Assembly: GCA_003166865.1 (NCBI GenBank)
Contig: PMUP01000025.1
Coordinates: 191,200-226,704 of the forward strand
Reading direction: 5' to 3'
Length of the DNA stretch: 35,505 nucleotides
Source of the DNA: Bryobacterales bacterium
GTDB taxonomy: Bacteria; Acidobacteriota; Terriglobia; Bryobacterales; Bryobacteraceae
In this document: piece by piece, positions 23,579-31,918 of the stretch
Layout of the letters: each line of letters starts with the position of its first letter
How positions within the stretch are numbered: the first letter of the stretch is position 1
Notes under the pieces: generated by a model
Told to the model about the DNA's origin: nothing
Database searches by the model: none
The model's input: the letters and a program-made list of their open reading frames with translations, nothing else
Position numbers and translations under genes: made by a program

Positions 23579-24658
23579 CTATTTGATTGTTTTCTTTGGC
23601 TTTTTCGTCGCGCTCTTGCTACTAACGAGAAGTCCGAGAGTACCATCTTTGTTCCTGAGATGAGAGATGGCGCTAAGAACATTCTTGGTCTCTCTTTCCT
23701 TGAGCCGCGAGTACAGTTCAAGCGCTGCACACAAGGTAGATCCGGCCGAAAACATCTGTCCGTCTCCAGTTATCCCGGTCGCGAAGACTCGATAATCGTC
23801 CCTTACCTTGTCTGTCTCGTCTGCCCAAACGACGTTTCGCACCGGCGTTTTGCGGACGACCTTACACAGCGCCCCCGCCAGCCACGCCTCCCTGTCGTAC
23901 ACGTAATCTTCGTAAACTTCGCCTTCGGCCGCTTCGGCAGCATCGATGGATTCCTGGTCAACCTTAATAAACACCACTTGCAGCGTGTTAGCGGGGCAAC
24001 CGATCATCCCCATTTCGACATTGAAATGGCCGCCCTTGTGGCATGTGCAATTGTCGTCCGAAAAGCGAGCAATGATACGAGGTGCATGGTATAGGCGCTC
24101 CCGGCTTGGATCGACACCGTCCGCCCTATGTAGTTTTGATCTCACAGCGGAGGTATTTACTGCACCAATCAAAGCCTGACTGGCGTTGAACGCGTTCTGA
24201 ACGGTGAGGCCGTCAAGTAGTCGACCATAAAACAAGAGCGCTGCCGCCTGAGCGGCCCGGTTTGTGATGGGCGCGGTGCTTCCGATAGCCATAGCCACCG
24301 TTGGCACAAGTCGTTCCGCAATCTCCTGCGAGTTACAAGCGTTCAGGTAAACTAAACGGGGCGGCCGCTCAATGTCCAGAAACGCCTGAAGTTTGCTTCC
24401 TGTTAACTTGACAGAGGAACCGTCTGAATTGGCCATCTCTAGTTCGTTACGTGCGCCATGCGCCGAAATATGAATCACGTCTGGCTGATGCTCCCCGATC
24501 TCAAGAGGCAATTCTTCAATAGGAAGTTTGGGATAGCTAATCAGAGAAACCGACTCACCCTTTCCTTTGAGGAAAAGACGTTGGAGGTCCGTGATTTCCC
24601 GCTCGACCATGAGATCAACAGCCCCGGTCGGGTTGCAGGCTACGTACATCAGTTTCAT
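23579..24658 (-). CDS. CHAT-domain caspase-like protease
   Basis: The 359-residue protein starts MKLMYVACNPTGAVDLMVER, the usual opening of short CHAT proteins. The catalytic dyad is visible: His67 in VIHISAHG and Cys108 in VYLNACNS. The domain closes around 165 with AQAAALLFYGRLLDGLTVQN (a conserved helix). Residues about 190-335 form a second domain with CTCHKGGHF, VYEDYVYDREAWLAGALCK and RVFATGITGDGQMFSAG, for which no family is recognised; the tail is Lys-rich (SATKKPKKTIK). CHAT proteases are cysteine peptidases of bacterial conflict and cell-death systems. GGGGAGA lies 5 bases before the ATG. It is the second gene after the Trypco1-like gene, 97 bases apart. The DNA is poorer in GC than its neighbours. 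Confidence 0.88.
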   Translation of the reverse strand: MKLMYVACNPTGAVDLMVEREITDLQRLFLKGKGESVSLISYPKLPIEELPLEIGEHQPDVIHISAHGARNELEMANSDGSSVKLTGSKLQAFLDIERPPRLVYLNACNSQEIAERLVPTVAMAIGSTAPITNRAAQAAALLFYGRLLDGLTVQNAFNASQALIGAVNTSAVRSKLHRADGVDPSRERLYHAPRIIARFSDDNCTCHKGGHFNVEMGMIGCPANTLQVVFIKVDQESIDAAEAAEGEVYEDYVYDREAWLAGALCKVVRKTPVRNVVWADETDKVRDDYRVFATGITGDGQMFSAGSTLCAALELYSRLKERETKNVLSAISHLRNKDGTLGLLVSSKSATKKPKKTIK

Positions 24659-24755
24659 GAGGTCTCCCCTGAAAAGTGCCGGTCGCGGCGCTTCGGTAGT
24701 GATCGACCTAGTTCACGCGCATGGAGGCTGCTGCGGTATCCTCGCGCCAGATTAC

Positions 24756-25208
24756 TCATTTGTGAACTGACGCAGACTCGGCCCCTACAGAGGTGGTGGC
24801 CGTATCGATACCGGTTGCCAAAGAATTCCTCTGATCGCAGGACCATTCGAGTTTCACTTTAATGCTCCCGTCAACGCCGCCCTCCAGAAGCAAGGCCGTT
24901 AGCTTACCGGTCTTAGCCGTAACGCCGACGCTGAATTCCACGGACGCGTTGGTTGGAGCAACCTTGGCCAGTACAGACTCAAGCGCTCGGCACAGTGCTT
25001 CAATTCCTTTGGCGACGTCGCCGAAGTCCATGAGATCGACACCACGTGCCTGGTCGCTGAAGGCGCCGCGTAGCTCGTCTTTGGCGCCACCAAGCGACTT
25101 TTGGGGTTTGGCAAATTCCCTGTCACTAACCTGCAAGTGAACCGTGACACCGCCAATGACGACTGGCACCGCAATCGCCTGGCCGAGCTGCGTCTCGTTT
25201 TTGTTCAT
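24756..25208 (-). CDS. Trypco1-like (CU044_2847 family) protein
   Basis: A 150-residue protein. The first part is beta-rich (AIAVPVVIGGVTVHLQVSD), followed by a helix (MDFGDVAKGIEALCRALESV) and then VEFSVGVTAKTGKLTALLLE and SIKVKLEWS. This strand-helix-strand layout with a final V-x-L-x-W matches the trypsin-co-occurring domain 1 family, which accompanies proteases in predicted bacterial conflict systems and is thought to be an adaptor or sensor. The last 25 residues are low in structure (TGIDTATTSVGAESASVHK). No signal peptide. It is the first gene of a two-gene unit with the CHAT protease. A perfect TATAAT lies 15 bases before the ATG, implying an almost leaderless mRNA; no Shine-Dalgarno is seen. 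Confidence 0.72.
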   Translation of the reverse strand: MNKNETQLGQAIAVPVVIGGVTVHLQVSDREFAKPQKSLGGAKDELRGAFSDQARGVDLMDFGDVAKGIEALCRALESVLAKVAPTNASVEFSVGVTAKTGKLTALLLEGGVDGSIKVKLEWSCDQRNSLATGIDTATTSVGAESASVHK

Positions 25209-25222
25209 AATCTGAATTGTCG

Positions 25223-25228
25223 ATTATA
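25223..25228 (-). promoter_or_regulatory. -10 box of the Trypco1-CHAT operon
   Basis: On the minus strand GGATATAATCG contains a perfect TATAAT. No convincing -35 box is seen at the right distance, so an activator or an AT-rich upstream element may be needed. Transcription would begin about 7 bases before the ATG at 25208. Confidence 0.5.
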
Positions 25229-25609
25229 TCCTTTGTTTGGGCGAGAGTGAGCCAAAAGAGCATGTCGTATCGGCAGGTCACCGAAATCCTAAGAGAGGAG
25301 TGACAACGTGGCAGCGCCACGCTGGAATCCAAGACTTGTAGGTTCAATTAGACCTTCGGCAGTTCGGACCCTGACCGTCGGCGGGTTACTCCCCGAGAAG
25401 TCGGCCAGTGTCCGGCAATTTGGGTGGAAACAGATCCGGAAACGCGCTGCTCTGGGCGAATCACGCGCCACTCGGAAACAGGGCGGAGGGCGCCGAAATC
25501 GATGGCTGTCGAGAACAGCCCTTCGCTAGTACGACCCGATCCTGGCGTAATGGAGATTTCAGGCCAGCCAGATCGCGGGAGATTTGGGCGATCCGTGTCA
25601 GGATCGCTA
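25229..25609. other. Noncoding interval between the CHAT operon and padR
   Basis: About 380 bases in which no convincing gene is seen on either strand. A GTG-started frame at 25308-25529 has a passable ribosome binding site (GAGAGGAGTGACAAC) but basic, shuffled-looking content. A perfect 6-bp hairpin (CGTGGC-AGC-GCCACG) lies at 25307-25321. The stretch may be decayed sequence left by the insertion of the neighbouring operon. Confidence 0.5.
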
Positions 25610-25639
25610 TTGACTTATATGTATAGTGTACGATATATA
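25610..25639 (+). promoter_or_regulatory. padR promoter with AT-rich operator-like region
   Basis: TTGACT (25610-25615) and TATATA (25634-25639) are 18 bases apart. The stretch between and after them (TATATGTATAGTGTACGATA and following TATATAT) is strongly AT-rich in an otherwise GC-rich region, as is usual for operators of PadR-family repressors. Transcription would begin almost at the padR ATG (25648). Confidence 0.6.
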
Positions 25640-25647
25640 TATGTCTG

Positions 25648-26004
25648 ATGCCTGAAATCGATCCCCAAAGTTTTCTTCCGCTCAAAACGCAGTGGTTCCA
25701 CATCATGTTCTCCCTTGCGGGCGGGGAGCAGCACGGCTACGGAATCATGCAGGAGGTCCTGGAACGCACTTCCGGCAAAGTTCGGCTGTGGCCGGCGACG
25801 CTGTACGGATCGTTCAAGCGGCTCATCGAAGCGGAGCTGATCGAGGAATCCGACGAACGGCCGGCGCCGGAATTGGACGACGCGCGGCGCCGTTATTACC
25901 GGCTCACGGCCTTCGGCCGGCGAGTGCTGGACGCGGAATGCGACCGACTGCAGGAATTGGTAAGCGCCATTCGAGTGAAGCAAGCTATGAATGCAACCAG
26001 CTAG
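25648..26004 (+). CDS. PadR-family transcriptional regulator
   Basis: A 118-residue protein with the PadR winged helix: FHIMFSLAGGEQHGYGIMQE, VRLWPATLYGSFKRLIEAEL, IEESDERPAPELDDARRRYY and RLTAFGRRVLDAECDRL. The C-terminal helix supports dimerisation. In Acidobacteria such regulators are commonly found just upstream of ADOP-type permeases, as here (9 bases between the genes). It most likely represses its own operon through the AT-rich region at 25616-25640. The ATG at 25648 lies only 8 bases after the -10 box, so the mRNA is probably leaderless. Confidence 0.92.
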   Translation: MPEIDPQSFLPLKTQWFHIMFSLAGGEQHGYGIMQEVLERTSGKVRLWPATLYGSFKRLIEAELIEESDERPAPELDDARRRYYRLTAFGRRVLDAECDRLQELVSAIRVKQAMNATS

Positions 26005-26013
26005 GGTGACGGA

Positions 26014-28689
26014 ATGAATTTCGCATTGCGGATCTACCGGCGCTTGGCGGAGGCTTTTCCGCACGAATTCAAACTGGTTTATGGCACGGACATCATGCAA
26101 CTCGGGGAGGACGTGGTGGAAGAGATTGCCAGGCAGCACGGAGTGGCCGGGCTGATCCGGCTGGTCGCCGACATCGCGATGCGCGTGCCGGCGGAATACC
26201 TGAGCGAGATGCGGCGCGACTTACGGTATGCGGTGCGAGCGCTGATCAAGTCCCCCGGATTCGCGCTGGTCGGGATCATTTCGTTGGGACTCGGCATGGG
26301 CGTGACGACGTCCGTGTTCAGCAAGCTCTGGACGCAGATATTTCGCGATCTGCCGGGAGCGGCGCACGCTAAAGATCTGGCCATGACGCAAGGCCCGGTG
26401 TCGTATTACTACATCGAGCAATATCGCACTCAAAAGAGCTTGTTTGCTGGCGTCGCCGCGGTTCAGAGCGGCGTCCCATTCAATGTCGCCTTCCAGGGTA
26501 ATGGGAGTGCGAAACCGGAGCGCGTCTTCGGCCAACTTGTATCGCCCGACTATTTTTCGGTGCTGGGCGTCGAGCCGCAACGCGGACGAGTGCTCAGTGC
26601 CGGCCTCGACAAGCCAGGCGACGCGCCGGTGGTGGTGATCACCGATCGTTTTTGGCGCAATCGGCTCAACTCCGCGCCGGATGCGCTGGGACAAACGCTT
26701 CGCCTGAACGGGCAACTCGCGACCATCGTGGGAATCACGGCCAAGAATTTCAATGGCATTCTAACCCCGGCTGAGTTATTCGTGCCGCTTACCGTTCCCG
26801 CCGCGCTCGCGCCGGAACTCGCGAACGATGTTTTACATAAACGTGACGCGAAAGAGTTCATCCCGATGATGCGCCTGGCGCCGGGTGTTACGCTTGAATC
26901 CGCGGAAGCGGGTCTCGACGCAATCACGCGTCATATCGAGGAGCAGGATCCCTCGAATCCGAAGCGCAACGACAAAAGCAGACGCGCGACGTTGCTGGCG
27001 GCCGGCACGGTGGTGCCGATTCCCCGCGCTATGAAGCCCGTGGTACTGGGATTCGTTGGCTTGCTGATCGGCCTGATTCTGACCATCGCGTGCATGAATC
27101 TGGCAAACATGCTGCTGGCACGCGGCGCGGCCCGCCGAAAGGAGTTGGCGATTCGCCTCGCCATAGGGGCCAGCCGTTTCCGGCTTATACGGCAGATGTT
27201 GACCGAAGGCATTTTGCTCGCGGTGCTGAGTGGGATGGCGGGATTCGCCCTGGCGTACTGGCTAGCGGTGTTGTCATCGCAACTCAAGCAGCCGTCAGCG
27301 GTTCCCACCGACTTCGATTCCAGCGTGGATTGGCACGCAGCCGTGTTCACGTTCGCCCTCGCGATCGTGTGCGGTATCGGATTCAGCCTCGCGCCCGCGC
27401 TCCAAGCGACGAGAGCCGATGTGGCGCCGACCCTCAAAGAGGGCGCGGTGGTTCAATTGCGTGGATATCGCCGCTTCGGGATGCGCAATTTGCTGGTGGT
27501 GGGCCAGGTGGCGGGATCGCTTATGCTGCTGCTCATCACCGGTTTTCTGGTGATGGGATTCAGCAAGTCGAACAACATCCAAACCAGGTTCGACGCGCAC
27601 ACAATGTATCTGCTGTCCATCGATCCGGTGCGGGACGGCTACTCGTCCGAAAAAGCGCAAGCATTCTTCGAGAAGCTTCCCGAGCGGCTAAAAGCGGTGG
27701 GCGGTGTACGCAGCATCGCCTTGTCCTCGCAGCCGCCCTTTTCGGTGATGACCGGAACCGTGCAATTGACAGCCGCGCAGGACCCACGCGAGACCTCGGA
27801 GTCCGTGAAATCGGTGGCCACGGAAACGGTTGGCGCTGGTTATTTCGCCACGCTGAACGAGCCGATGCTGGCTGGCCGTGAGTTCGAGGAACGCGATGAG
27901 CGAACCTCAGGGGAGGGATCGAAGGGGCTTCCGTTGCCTGTGCTGCTGAATGAGAGCGCTGCTCGGGGGCTTTTTGGAAACGGGAATGCAATTGGGAAGC
28001 GCGTCACCGAAGACCGGAAGGCATATGAAGTGGTTGGCGTGGTTCACGACTTGACGAACGGAGCCCTGGCCGACGACACAGCGTCCGTGATGTATCAGCC
28101 GTTGACGCGGCGCGATTTTGCGAGCCCGCCGGCCGGTGGCGTGACCATCATGGTGCGCTCGGACGTTGGCACAGATGCGCTGGGTGCCGTTCAGCGCGAG
28201 ATCGCTTCCATCGATCCGAATCTGGCTGTGTTTAACATGCGAACGCTCGCCGACCATATGGAGCTGAGCCGAGCCATTATGCGCCTCAGCGTCGATACAT
28301 ACGGCGGAATCGGAGTGTTCGGGCTGGTGTTGGCCGCAATCGGACTCGCCGGGGTGACGGCGTACGCGGTGGCACGCAGGCGCAAGGAGATCGGAATTCG
28401 CATGGCGCTGGGCGCCAGTAAGGCTCAGGTTCTGCGGTTGGTCTTGCGCGAAGGCGCGACGCTGGTAGCTGTGGGAACGGTTCTGGGATTTCTGGGAGCG
28501 ATGGCGATGGTGAAAATCCTTTCGGCGCTGACCAGCATTTTTGTGGACGCGTTCAACGTCGCCACCAACGATCCGCGCTTGCTGGTCGGCGCACCATTGC
28601 TGCTGGCGGCGCTGGCGATGCTGGCCTGTTACATACCGGCGCGAAAGTCGGCGAAAATCGATCCGATACAGGCGCTGCGCGAGGAGTAA
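26014..28689 (+). CDS. ADOP-type ABC transporter permease (MacB/FtsX family)
   Basis: An 891-residue protein. The N-terminal 70 residues are the extra soluble domain of acidobacterial duplicated orphan permeases (FALRIYRRLAEAFPHEFKLV, YGTDIMQLGEDVVEEIARQ), then EMRRDLRYAVRALIKSPGFA and the first transmembrane helix (LVGIISLGLGMGVTTSVF). A MacB-PCD periplasmic domain follows, then FtsX helices (VLGFVGLLIGLILTIACMNL, NMLLARGAARRKELAIRLAI), a second periplasmic domain, and a second FtsX set (GVFGLVLAAIGLAGVTAYAV, ARRRKEIGIRMALGASKAQV). No ATPase is encoded beside it, hence orphan. Such proteins may export small molecules or sense antibiotics; the function here is not known. Confidence 0.93.
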   Translation: MNFALRIYRRLAEAFPHEFKLVYGTDIMQLGEDVVEEIARQHGVAGLIRLVADIAMRVPAEYLSEMRRDLRYAVRALIKSPGFALVGIISLGLGMGVTTSVFSKLWTQIFRDLPGAAHAKDLAMTQGPVSYYYIEQYRTQKSLFAGVAAVQSGVPFNVAFQGNGSAKPERVFGQLVSPDYFSVLGVEPQRGRVLSAGLDKPGDAPVVVITDRFWRNRLNSAPDALGQTLRLNGQLATIVGITAKNFNGILTPAELFVPLTVPAALAPELANDVLHKRDAKEFIPMMRLAPGVTLESAEAGLDAITRHIEEQDPSNPKRNDKSRRATLLAAGTVVPIPRAMKPVVLGFVGLLIGLILTIACMNLANMLLARGAARRKELAIRLAIGASRFRLIRQMLTEGILLAVLSGMAGFALAYWLAVLSSQLKQPSAVPTDFDSSVDWHAAVFTFALAIVCGIGFSLAPALQATRADVAPTLKEGAVVQLRGYRRFGMRNLLVVGQVAGSLMLLLITGFLVMGFSKSNNIQTRFDAHTMYLLSIDPVRDGYSSEKAQAFFEKLPERLKAVGGVRSIALSSQPPFSVMTGTVQLTAAQDPRETSESVKSVATETVGAGYFATLNEPMLAGREFEERDERTSGEGSKGLPLPVLLNESAARGLFGNGNAIGKRVTEDRKAYEVVGVVHDLTNGALADDTASVMYQPLTRRDFASPPAGGVTIMVRSDVGTDALGAVQREIASIDPNLAVFNMRTLADHMELSRAIMRLSVDTYGGIGVFGLVLAAIGLAGVTAYAVARRRKEIGIRMALGASKAQVLRLVLREGATLVAVGTVLGFLGAMAMVKILSALTSIFVDAFNVATNDPRLLVGAPLLLAALAMLACYIPARKSAKIDPIQALREE

Positions 28690-28717
28690 CTTTCCTCTCA
28701 CCTAACGCCGACGATAG

Positions 28718-28753
28718 GAACCTGACCAAAGAGGTAGGAAATGTTCCAGGTTC
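28718..28753 (+). promoter_or_regulatory. Inverted repeat upstream of the response regulator
   Basis: GAACCTG (28718-28724) and CAGGTTC (28747-28753) are perfect inverted copies with a 22-base spacer. It may be a hairpin after the permease gene or an operator for the response regulator gene; the tail is not T-rich. Confidence 0.4.
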
Positions 28754-28786
28754 AGCGGAGTCCAACGGTCAGGAAGGGGAATCGAT

Positions 28787-29401
28787 ATGGACAAGAAACC
28801 CACCATGAGCCTTCAGTGCCTCCGAAAAAATGGAAGACGCGAGATAACGAGGGTACCTACGCGCACTTTATCCGAAGCGCGAGACCTTGCCAAGCGGGTA
28901 CTGCGCATCGGGAACGGCCTTTACACGGAAGTGGATATTTGCACCGATGACGGAACCATCGAGACGATTCAGAATCCCGCCGGGCCTGTGAACCCCTCCG
29001 AGGTGCTTCTGGTTGAAGACAATGCCGGAGATGCGCTTCTTATCGGGCGAGCCCTGGCGGAATGCCCAACGCCGGTCCATCTGCGCATCGCCCGAGACGG
29101 TGAACAGGCGCTGCAAATACTAGAGGAACCTGGTTTCACGCCCGATCTCATCATTCTTGATTTGAACATTCCGGGGATCTCGGGCTACGGAGTGATGGCG
29201 GCGTACCCAATGCGGAAAGCGCCGGTGGTTGTGTTCAGCGCATCTCAGAATGAGGCGGATGTGGGACGTGTGTTGTCGCTCGGGGCAAAAGATTTCGTTC
29301 ACAAGCCACTGGACCTGGATGATTATAAAACCGCTGTCGCCGGAATGGTCGAGAAGTGGGCCGCCCACGACGGCGCGGACATGCAAGCACTGCCGTCGTA
29401 A
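28787..29401 (+). CDS. Response regulator with an N-terminal extension
   Basis: A 204-residue protein. Residues 72-195 form a CheY-like receiver of the Rcp1 type: acidic pair Glu77-Asp78 in LLVEDNAGDALLI, phosphorylated Asp125 in LIILDLNIPG, Ser151 in VVFSAS and Lys173 in FVHKPLDLDD. There is no DNA-binding output domain. Residues 1-65 are an unrecognised domain (LRKNGRREITRVPTRTLSEA, LAKRVLRIGNGLYTEVDICT). It probably relays phosphoryl groups to a protein partner in a hybrid-kinase pathway. AGGAAGGGG before the ATG is a good ribosome binding site. No histidine kinase is encoded in the window. Confidence 0.88.
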   Translation: MDKKPTMSLQCLRKNGRREITRVPTRTLSEARDLAKRVLRIGNGLYTEVDICTDDGTIETIQNPAGPVNPSEVLLVEDNAGDALLIGRALAECPTPVHLRIARDGEQALQILEEPGFTPDLIILDLNIPGISGYGVMAAYPMRKAPVVVFSASQNEADVGRVLSLGAKDFVHKPLDLDDYKTAVAGMVEKWAAHDGADMQALPS

Positions 29402-29418
29402 CCGGAGTTCCGGAAGGC

Positions 29419-30366
29419 CTACCAGAACTTTGGTTGATCCGTCGGCGAGATCTCGCTCTTAGGCGATTTTTCGGTCACACTGACCGTGACTTCCATCCCC
29501 ACAAAAGATGAAGGCGCGCCGACAAACGTGCCCCACAGCGGCAGGACCTGCTGGGGATCCCATGCGACGGCCACGCGAATCAGATTGCGATTGCCGATGA
29601 TGCTATTGGTGGGGTCGAAATCGATCCAGCCGGCGCCCGGCAGGTAAGCCTGCATCCAGGCATGTGTCGCGCCCCCACCGACAGCGCCGCGCGCAGGAAC
29701 CTTGCCGCCTTCGTCATTTTTGCCCCGCTCGTCGGTGTGGGGAACGAAGATATAGCCGCTGACGAAGCGCGCGGCCAAGCCCAGGGAGCGCACTGCTTCC
29801 ATCATGAGAACGGCGAAATCCCGGCAACTGCCGCGCCGGCTCTCGAGCGTTTCGGTGGGGCTTTGCACGCCCTTCTCACTCCGCCGCGTATAGAGGAAGT
29901 CTCGCTTGATGCCAAGCGTCATGGAGCGAAGCAGGCTCATGGTCTCGGTGGTGCCGGATGAATCCAGAAACTGGTGGGCCCAACGGCGCACATCATCGCT
30001 TGGATAATGATGAACCAGCGCGCGGCCGAGGTTGGGCAACTCATCCTCTGAATAGCGGAACGGATAAGTTTTCGAGTACTCTTCGAGCGGGTAATCGGGC
30101 AGCGTGGTTTCAACATGCTCGAGCGTAACCGTGCTGTCGAAGCGAAGCTCCGAAGTGGAGCCATCGAACGTGGCGACGGCTACCGAGTTATCGAACACAT
30201 CGTGTAGCCAGCGAAGACTGGTGGGAGCGGGGGTGATCTCCAATTTCGTCTTGAGGAGCTTCAGATCGTGACTTTCCCGCGGCCGGAACATCATGCGGTG
30301 CTCTCCCAGGCCCACGGGCTTCGAGTAGCGATAAACGGTGAGATGGCGAACGGTGAGGAGAGACAT
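29419..30366 (-). CDS. Transglutaminase-like cysteine protease-fold protein
   Basis: A 315-residue protein. The N-terminal 85 residues are the bacterial transglutaminase N-domain (LTVRHLTVYRYSKPVGLGEH, MMFRPRESHDLKLL). The catalytic triad is visible: Cys181 in RRGSCRDFAVL, His235 in THAWMQAYL and Asp251 in GWIDFDPTN. GYIFVP and the GR/GN-rich stretch lie between them. There is no signal peptide. Such proteins act as cysteine peptidases or amide-bond-forming enzymes; many sit near genes for circularly permuted ATP-grasp or alpha-E proteins, but none is seen here. It starts 10 bases after the stop of the paralog upstream. Confidence 0.9.
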   Translation of the reverse strand: MSLLTVRHLTVYRYSKPVGLGEHRMMFRPRESHDLKLLKTKLEITPAPTSLRWLHDVFDNSVAVATFDGSTSELRFDSTVTLEHVETTLPDYPLEEYSKTYPFRYSEDELPNLGRALVHHYPSDDVRRWAHQFLDSSGTTETMSLLRSMTLGIKRDFLYTRRSEKGVQSPTETLESRRGSCRDFAVLMMEAVRSLGLAARFVSGYIFVPHTDERGKNDEGGKVPARGAVGGGATHAWMQAYLPGAGWIDFDPTNSIIGNRNLIRVAVAWDPQQVLPLWGTFVGAPSSFVGMEVTVSVTEKSPKSEISPTDQPKFW

Positions 30367-30376
30367 TTAGGACCGC

Positions 30377-31204
30377 TTAATTACCAGCGGTGAAGCTCTC
30401 CTGGATTTCGTCGGTCCAGACTTTGAAGCTCTCCAGCGTATTCGGGCCGAAGGTGGTGGCGATGGCGACGTCGGCTGCGTCACGGCCGCGCGCGATCAGC
30501 ACTCGTCCAATCCGGGGCACGTTGTTGCGAGGATCGAAGGTGTGCCACGCGCCGCCCAGGTAGACTTCAATCCAAGCGGCAAAATCCATGACGCCGTAGG
30601 GCGGCGGAATCCCGATATCGCCCAGGTATCCGGTGCAATAACGTGCGGGAATATTCATGCATCGGCAGAATGCGATGGCGAGGTGGGCGAAGTCGCGGCA
30701 GACGCCCTTGCGCTCCTGGAAAGCCTCCCAGGCGGTCTTGGTGGGTCGTGCATCCGCATAGTTGAACGCGATGTGGTTATGGACGTAGTCGCAAATCGCC
30801 TGCACGCGGGTCCATCCCGGCGGCGTCTGAGAGAATAGCTGCCAAGCCGCCTGAGAGAGCAGATCCGTCTCGCAGTAGCGGCTGCCCAAAAGGAATACCA
30901 GAGTCTCTTCGGGCAGATCTCTCACCGGGTGCTGCTGAGCGCCAGGAGTCAGCATGTCCGGCTCACCGGTGTCTCTCACGACCGCGTTACTGCTCACTCG
31001 AATCCGGCCGGGGGGCGCCACGATGCGGGTGCACCAGTTCCCGAAGACATCGCGATGAGCGGTGACCGCGACGGACGGGTCGGTGGTGAGGTGATCGGGA
31101 ACGACGATATCATGGGCGCGTGAATAATGCACGTGCACCATCAGGATCATCGGCGTTTCTTGTGGGCAGTGGTAGATGATTTCGAAGCCGACCCGGATTT
31201 GCAT
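30377..31204 (-). CDS. Transglutaminase-like protein lacking the catalytic His
   Basis: The start at 31204 (MQIRVGFEIIYHCPQ) follows AGGAG at good spacing; an ATG 18 bases upstream lies on that signal. The product has 275 residues. Cys169 is present in KGVCRDFAHL and Asp224 in HTFDPRNN. The position of the catalytic His, however, reads DFAAWIEVYL, with Ala209 where HAW is expected; the paralog encoded next has THAWMQAYL. The remainder (RIGRVLIARGRDAADVAI, GPNTLESFKVWTDE) is typical of a widespread subgroup. Enzyme activity is therefore doubtful, or another residue serves as base. It is the first gene of the two-gene unit. Confidence 0.85.
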   Translation of the reverse strand: MQIRVGFEIIYHCPQETPMILMVHVHYSRAHDIVVPDHLTTDPSVAVTAHRDVFGNWCTRIVAPPGRIRVSSNAVVRDTGEPDMLTPGAQQHPVRDLPEETLVFLLGSRYCETDLLSQAAWQLFSQTPPGWTRVQAICDYVHNHIAFNYADARPTKTAWEAFQERKGVCRDFAHLAIAFCRCMNIPARYCTGYLGDIGIPPPYGVMDFAAWIEVYLGGAWHTFDPRNNVPRIGRVLIARGRDAADVAIATTFGPNTLESFKVWTDEIQESFTAGN

Positions 31205-31344
31205 GCTCAGTTTTCTCCTCACTACGCTGCACGGGGCGCCCCACAGTCATCTTAGCTGACTCGATTCGCCCGGGGCGGGTATTGTCGTCTGAGTCAGTGA
31301 CCATTTATGGTCGATTGACGAGGGGTGGTCAGAGCGAGAATGGG

Positions 31345-31728
31345 ATGGTGGATGGCGTGAGGATTGACAAGTGGCTGTGGGCGGCCCGATTCTTCAAGAC
31401 GCGCGCGCTGGCTTCGAAGGCCTGTGAACTCGGCAGGATTGAGTCCAACGGACAGGCGGTGAAGGCTTCGCGCGAGGTTCGCGTTGGCGACCTGCTGCGA
31501 GTGAAGAACGAGAGTGGCGAATTTCAGGTGGAGGTGCTGGGCCTGAGTGAGATGCGCGGGCCGGCGCCGGTTGCGCAGACGCTGTACCGTGAGACGGAGG
31601 CGAGCCGGGAGTTGCGGCTGAAGTTGGCCGAAGAGCGCAAGGCGATGCCGCATTTCGAGGCGTCGCGGGAGGGGAAGCCGTCGAAGCGGGATCGGCGTAA
31701 GATTGAGCGGCTGCGTGGGAGGGTGTGA
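31345..31728 (+). CDS. hslR: S4-domain RNA-binding protein, Hsp15-like
   Basis: The start at 31345 (MVDGVRIDKWLWAARFFKTR) is preferred, since Hsp15 proteins begin this way; the frame is open 63 bases further upstream. The product has 127 residues. The S4 domain covers 5-65 (RIDKWLWAARFFKTRALASK, GRIESNGQAVKASREVRVGD), followed by a basic helical tail (FEASREGKPSKRDRRKIERL). Hsp15 binds stalled 50S subunits that carry peptidyl-tRNA and helps recycle them. It is divergent from the transglutaminase genes and apparently monocistronic. Confidence 0.9.
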   Translation: MVDGVRIDKWLWAARFFKTRALASKACELGRIESNGQAVKASREVRVGDLLRVKNESGEFQVEVLGLSEMRGPAPVAQTLYRETEASRELRLKLAEERKAMPHFEASREGKPSKRDRRKIERLRGRV

Positions 31729-31918
31729 GCGGGCGCCGATCGTTCTGGCTCGGGGAGAATTTTTCCGCGAGAGGTGGCGCAAGAGGCGGTAGTTTTTGTG
31801 CGCGGTGATGTTTTTTGGGAGATTTAGCGAAACGAAGCCAGCGATGGCGCGGAGAAGGTCGCGGGAAGACATCGGCCCGAGGATAACAGTGGCGGTTTGC
31901 GATGGGACCCGCCGCGGA

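Noticed and set aside
25308-25529. GTG-started 73-codon frame with a fair ribosome binding site
   Set aside because: Translation is basic and low in hydrophobic residues, with no recognisable domain, and three frames overlap there equally.
31294-31872. 192-codon minus-strand frame opposite hslR
   Set aside because: Pro/Leu/Arg-rich antisense shadow of the S4 protein gene.
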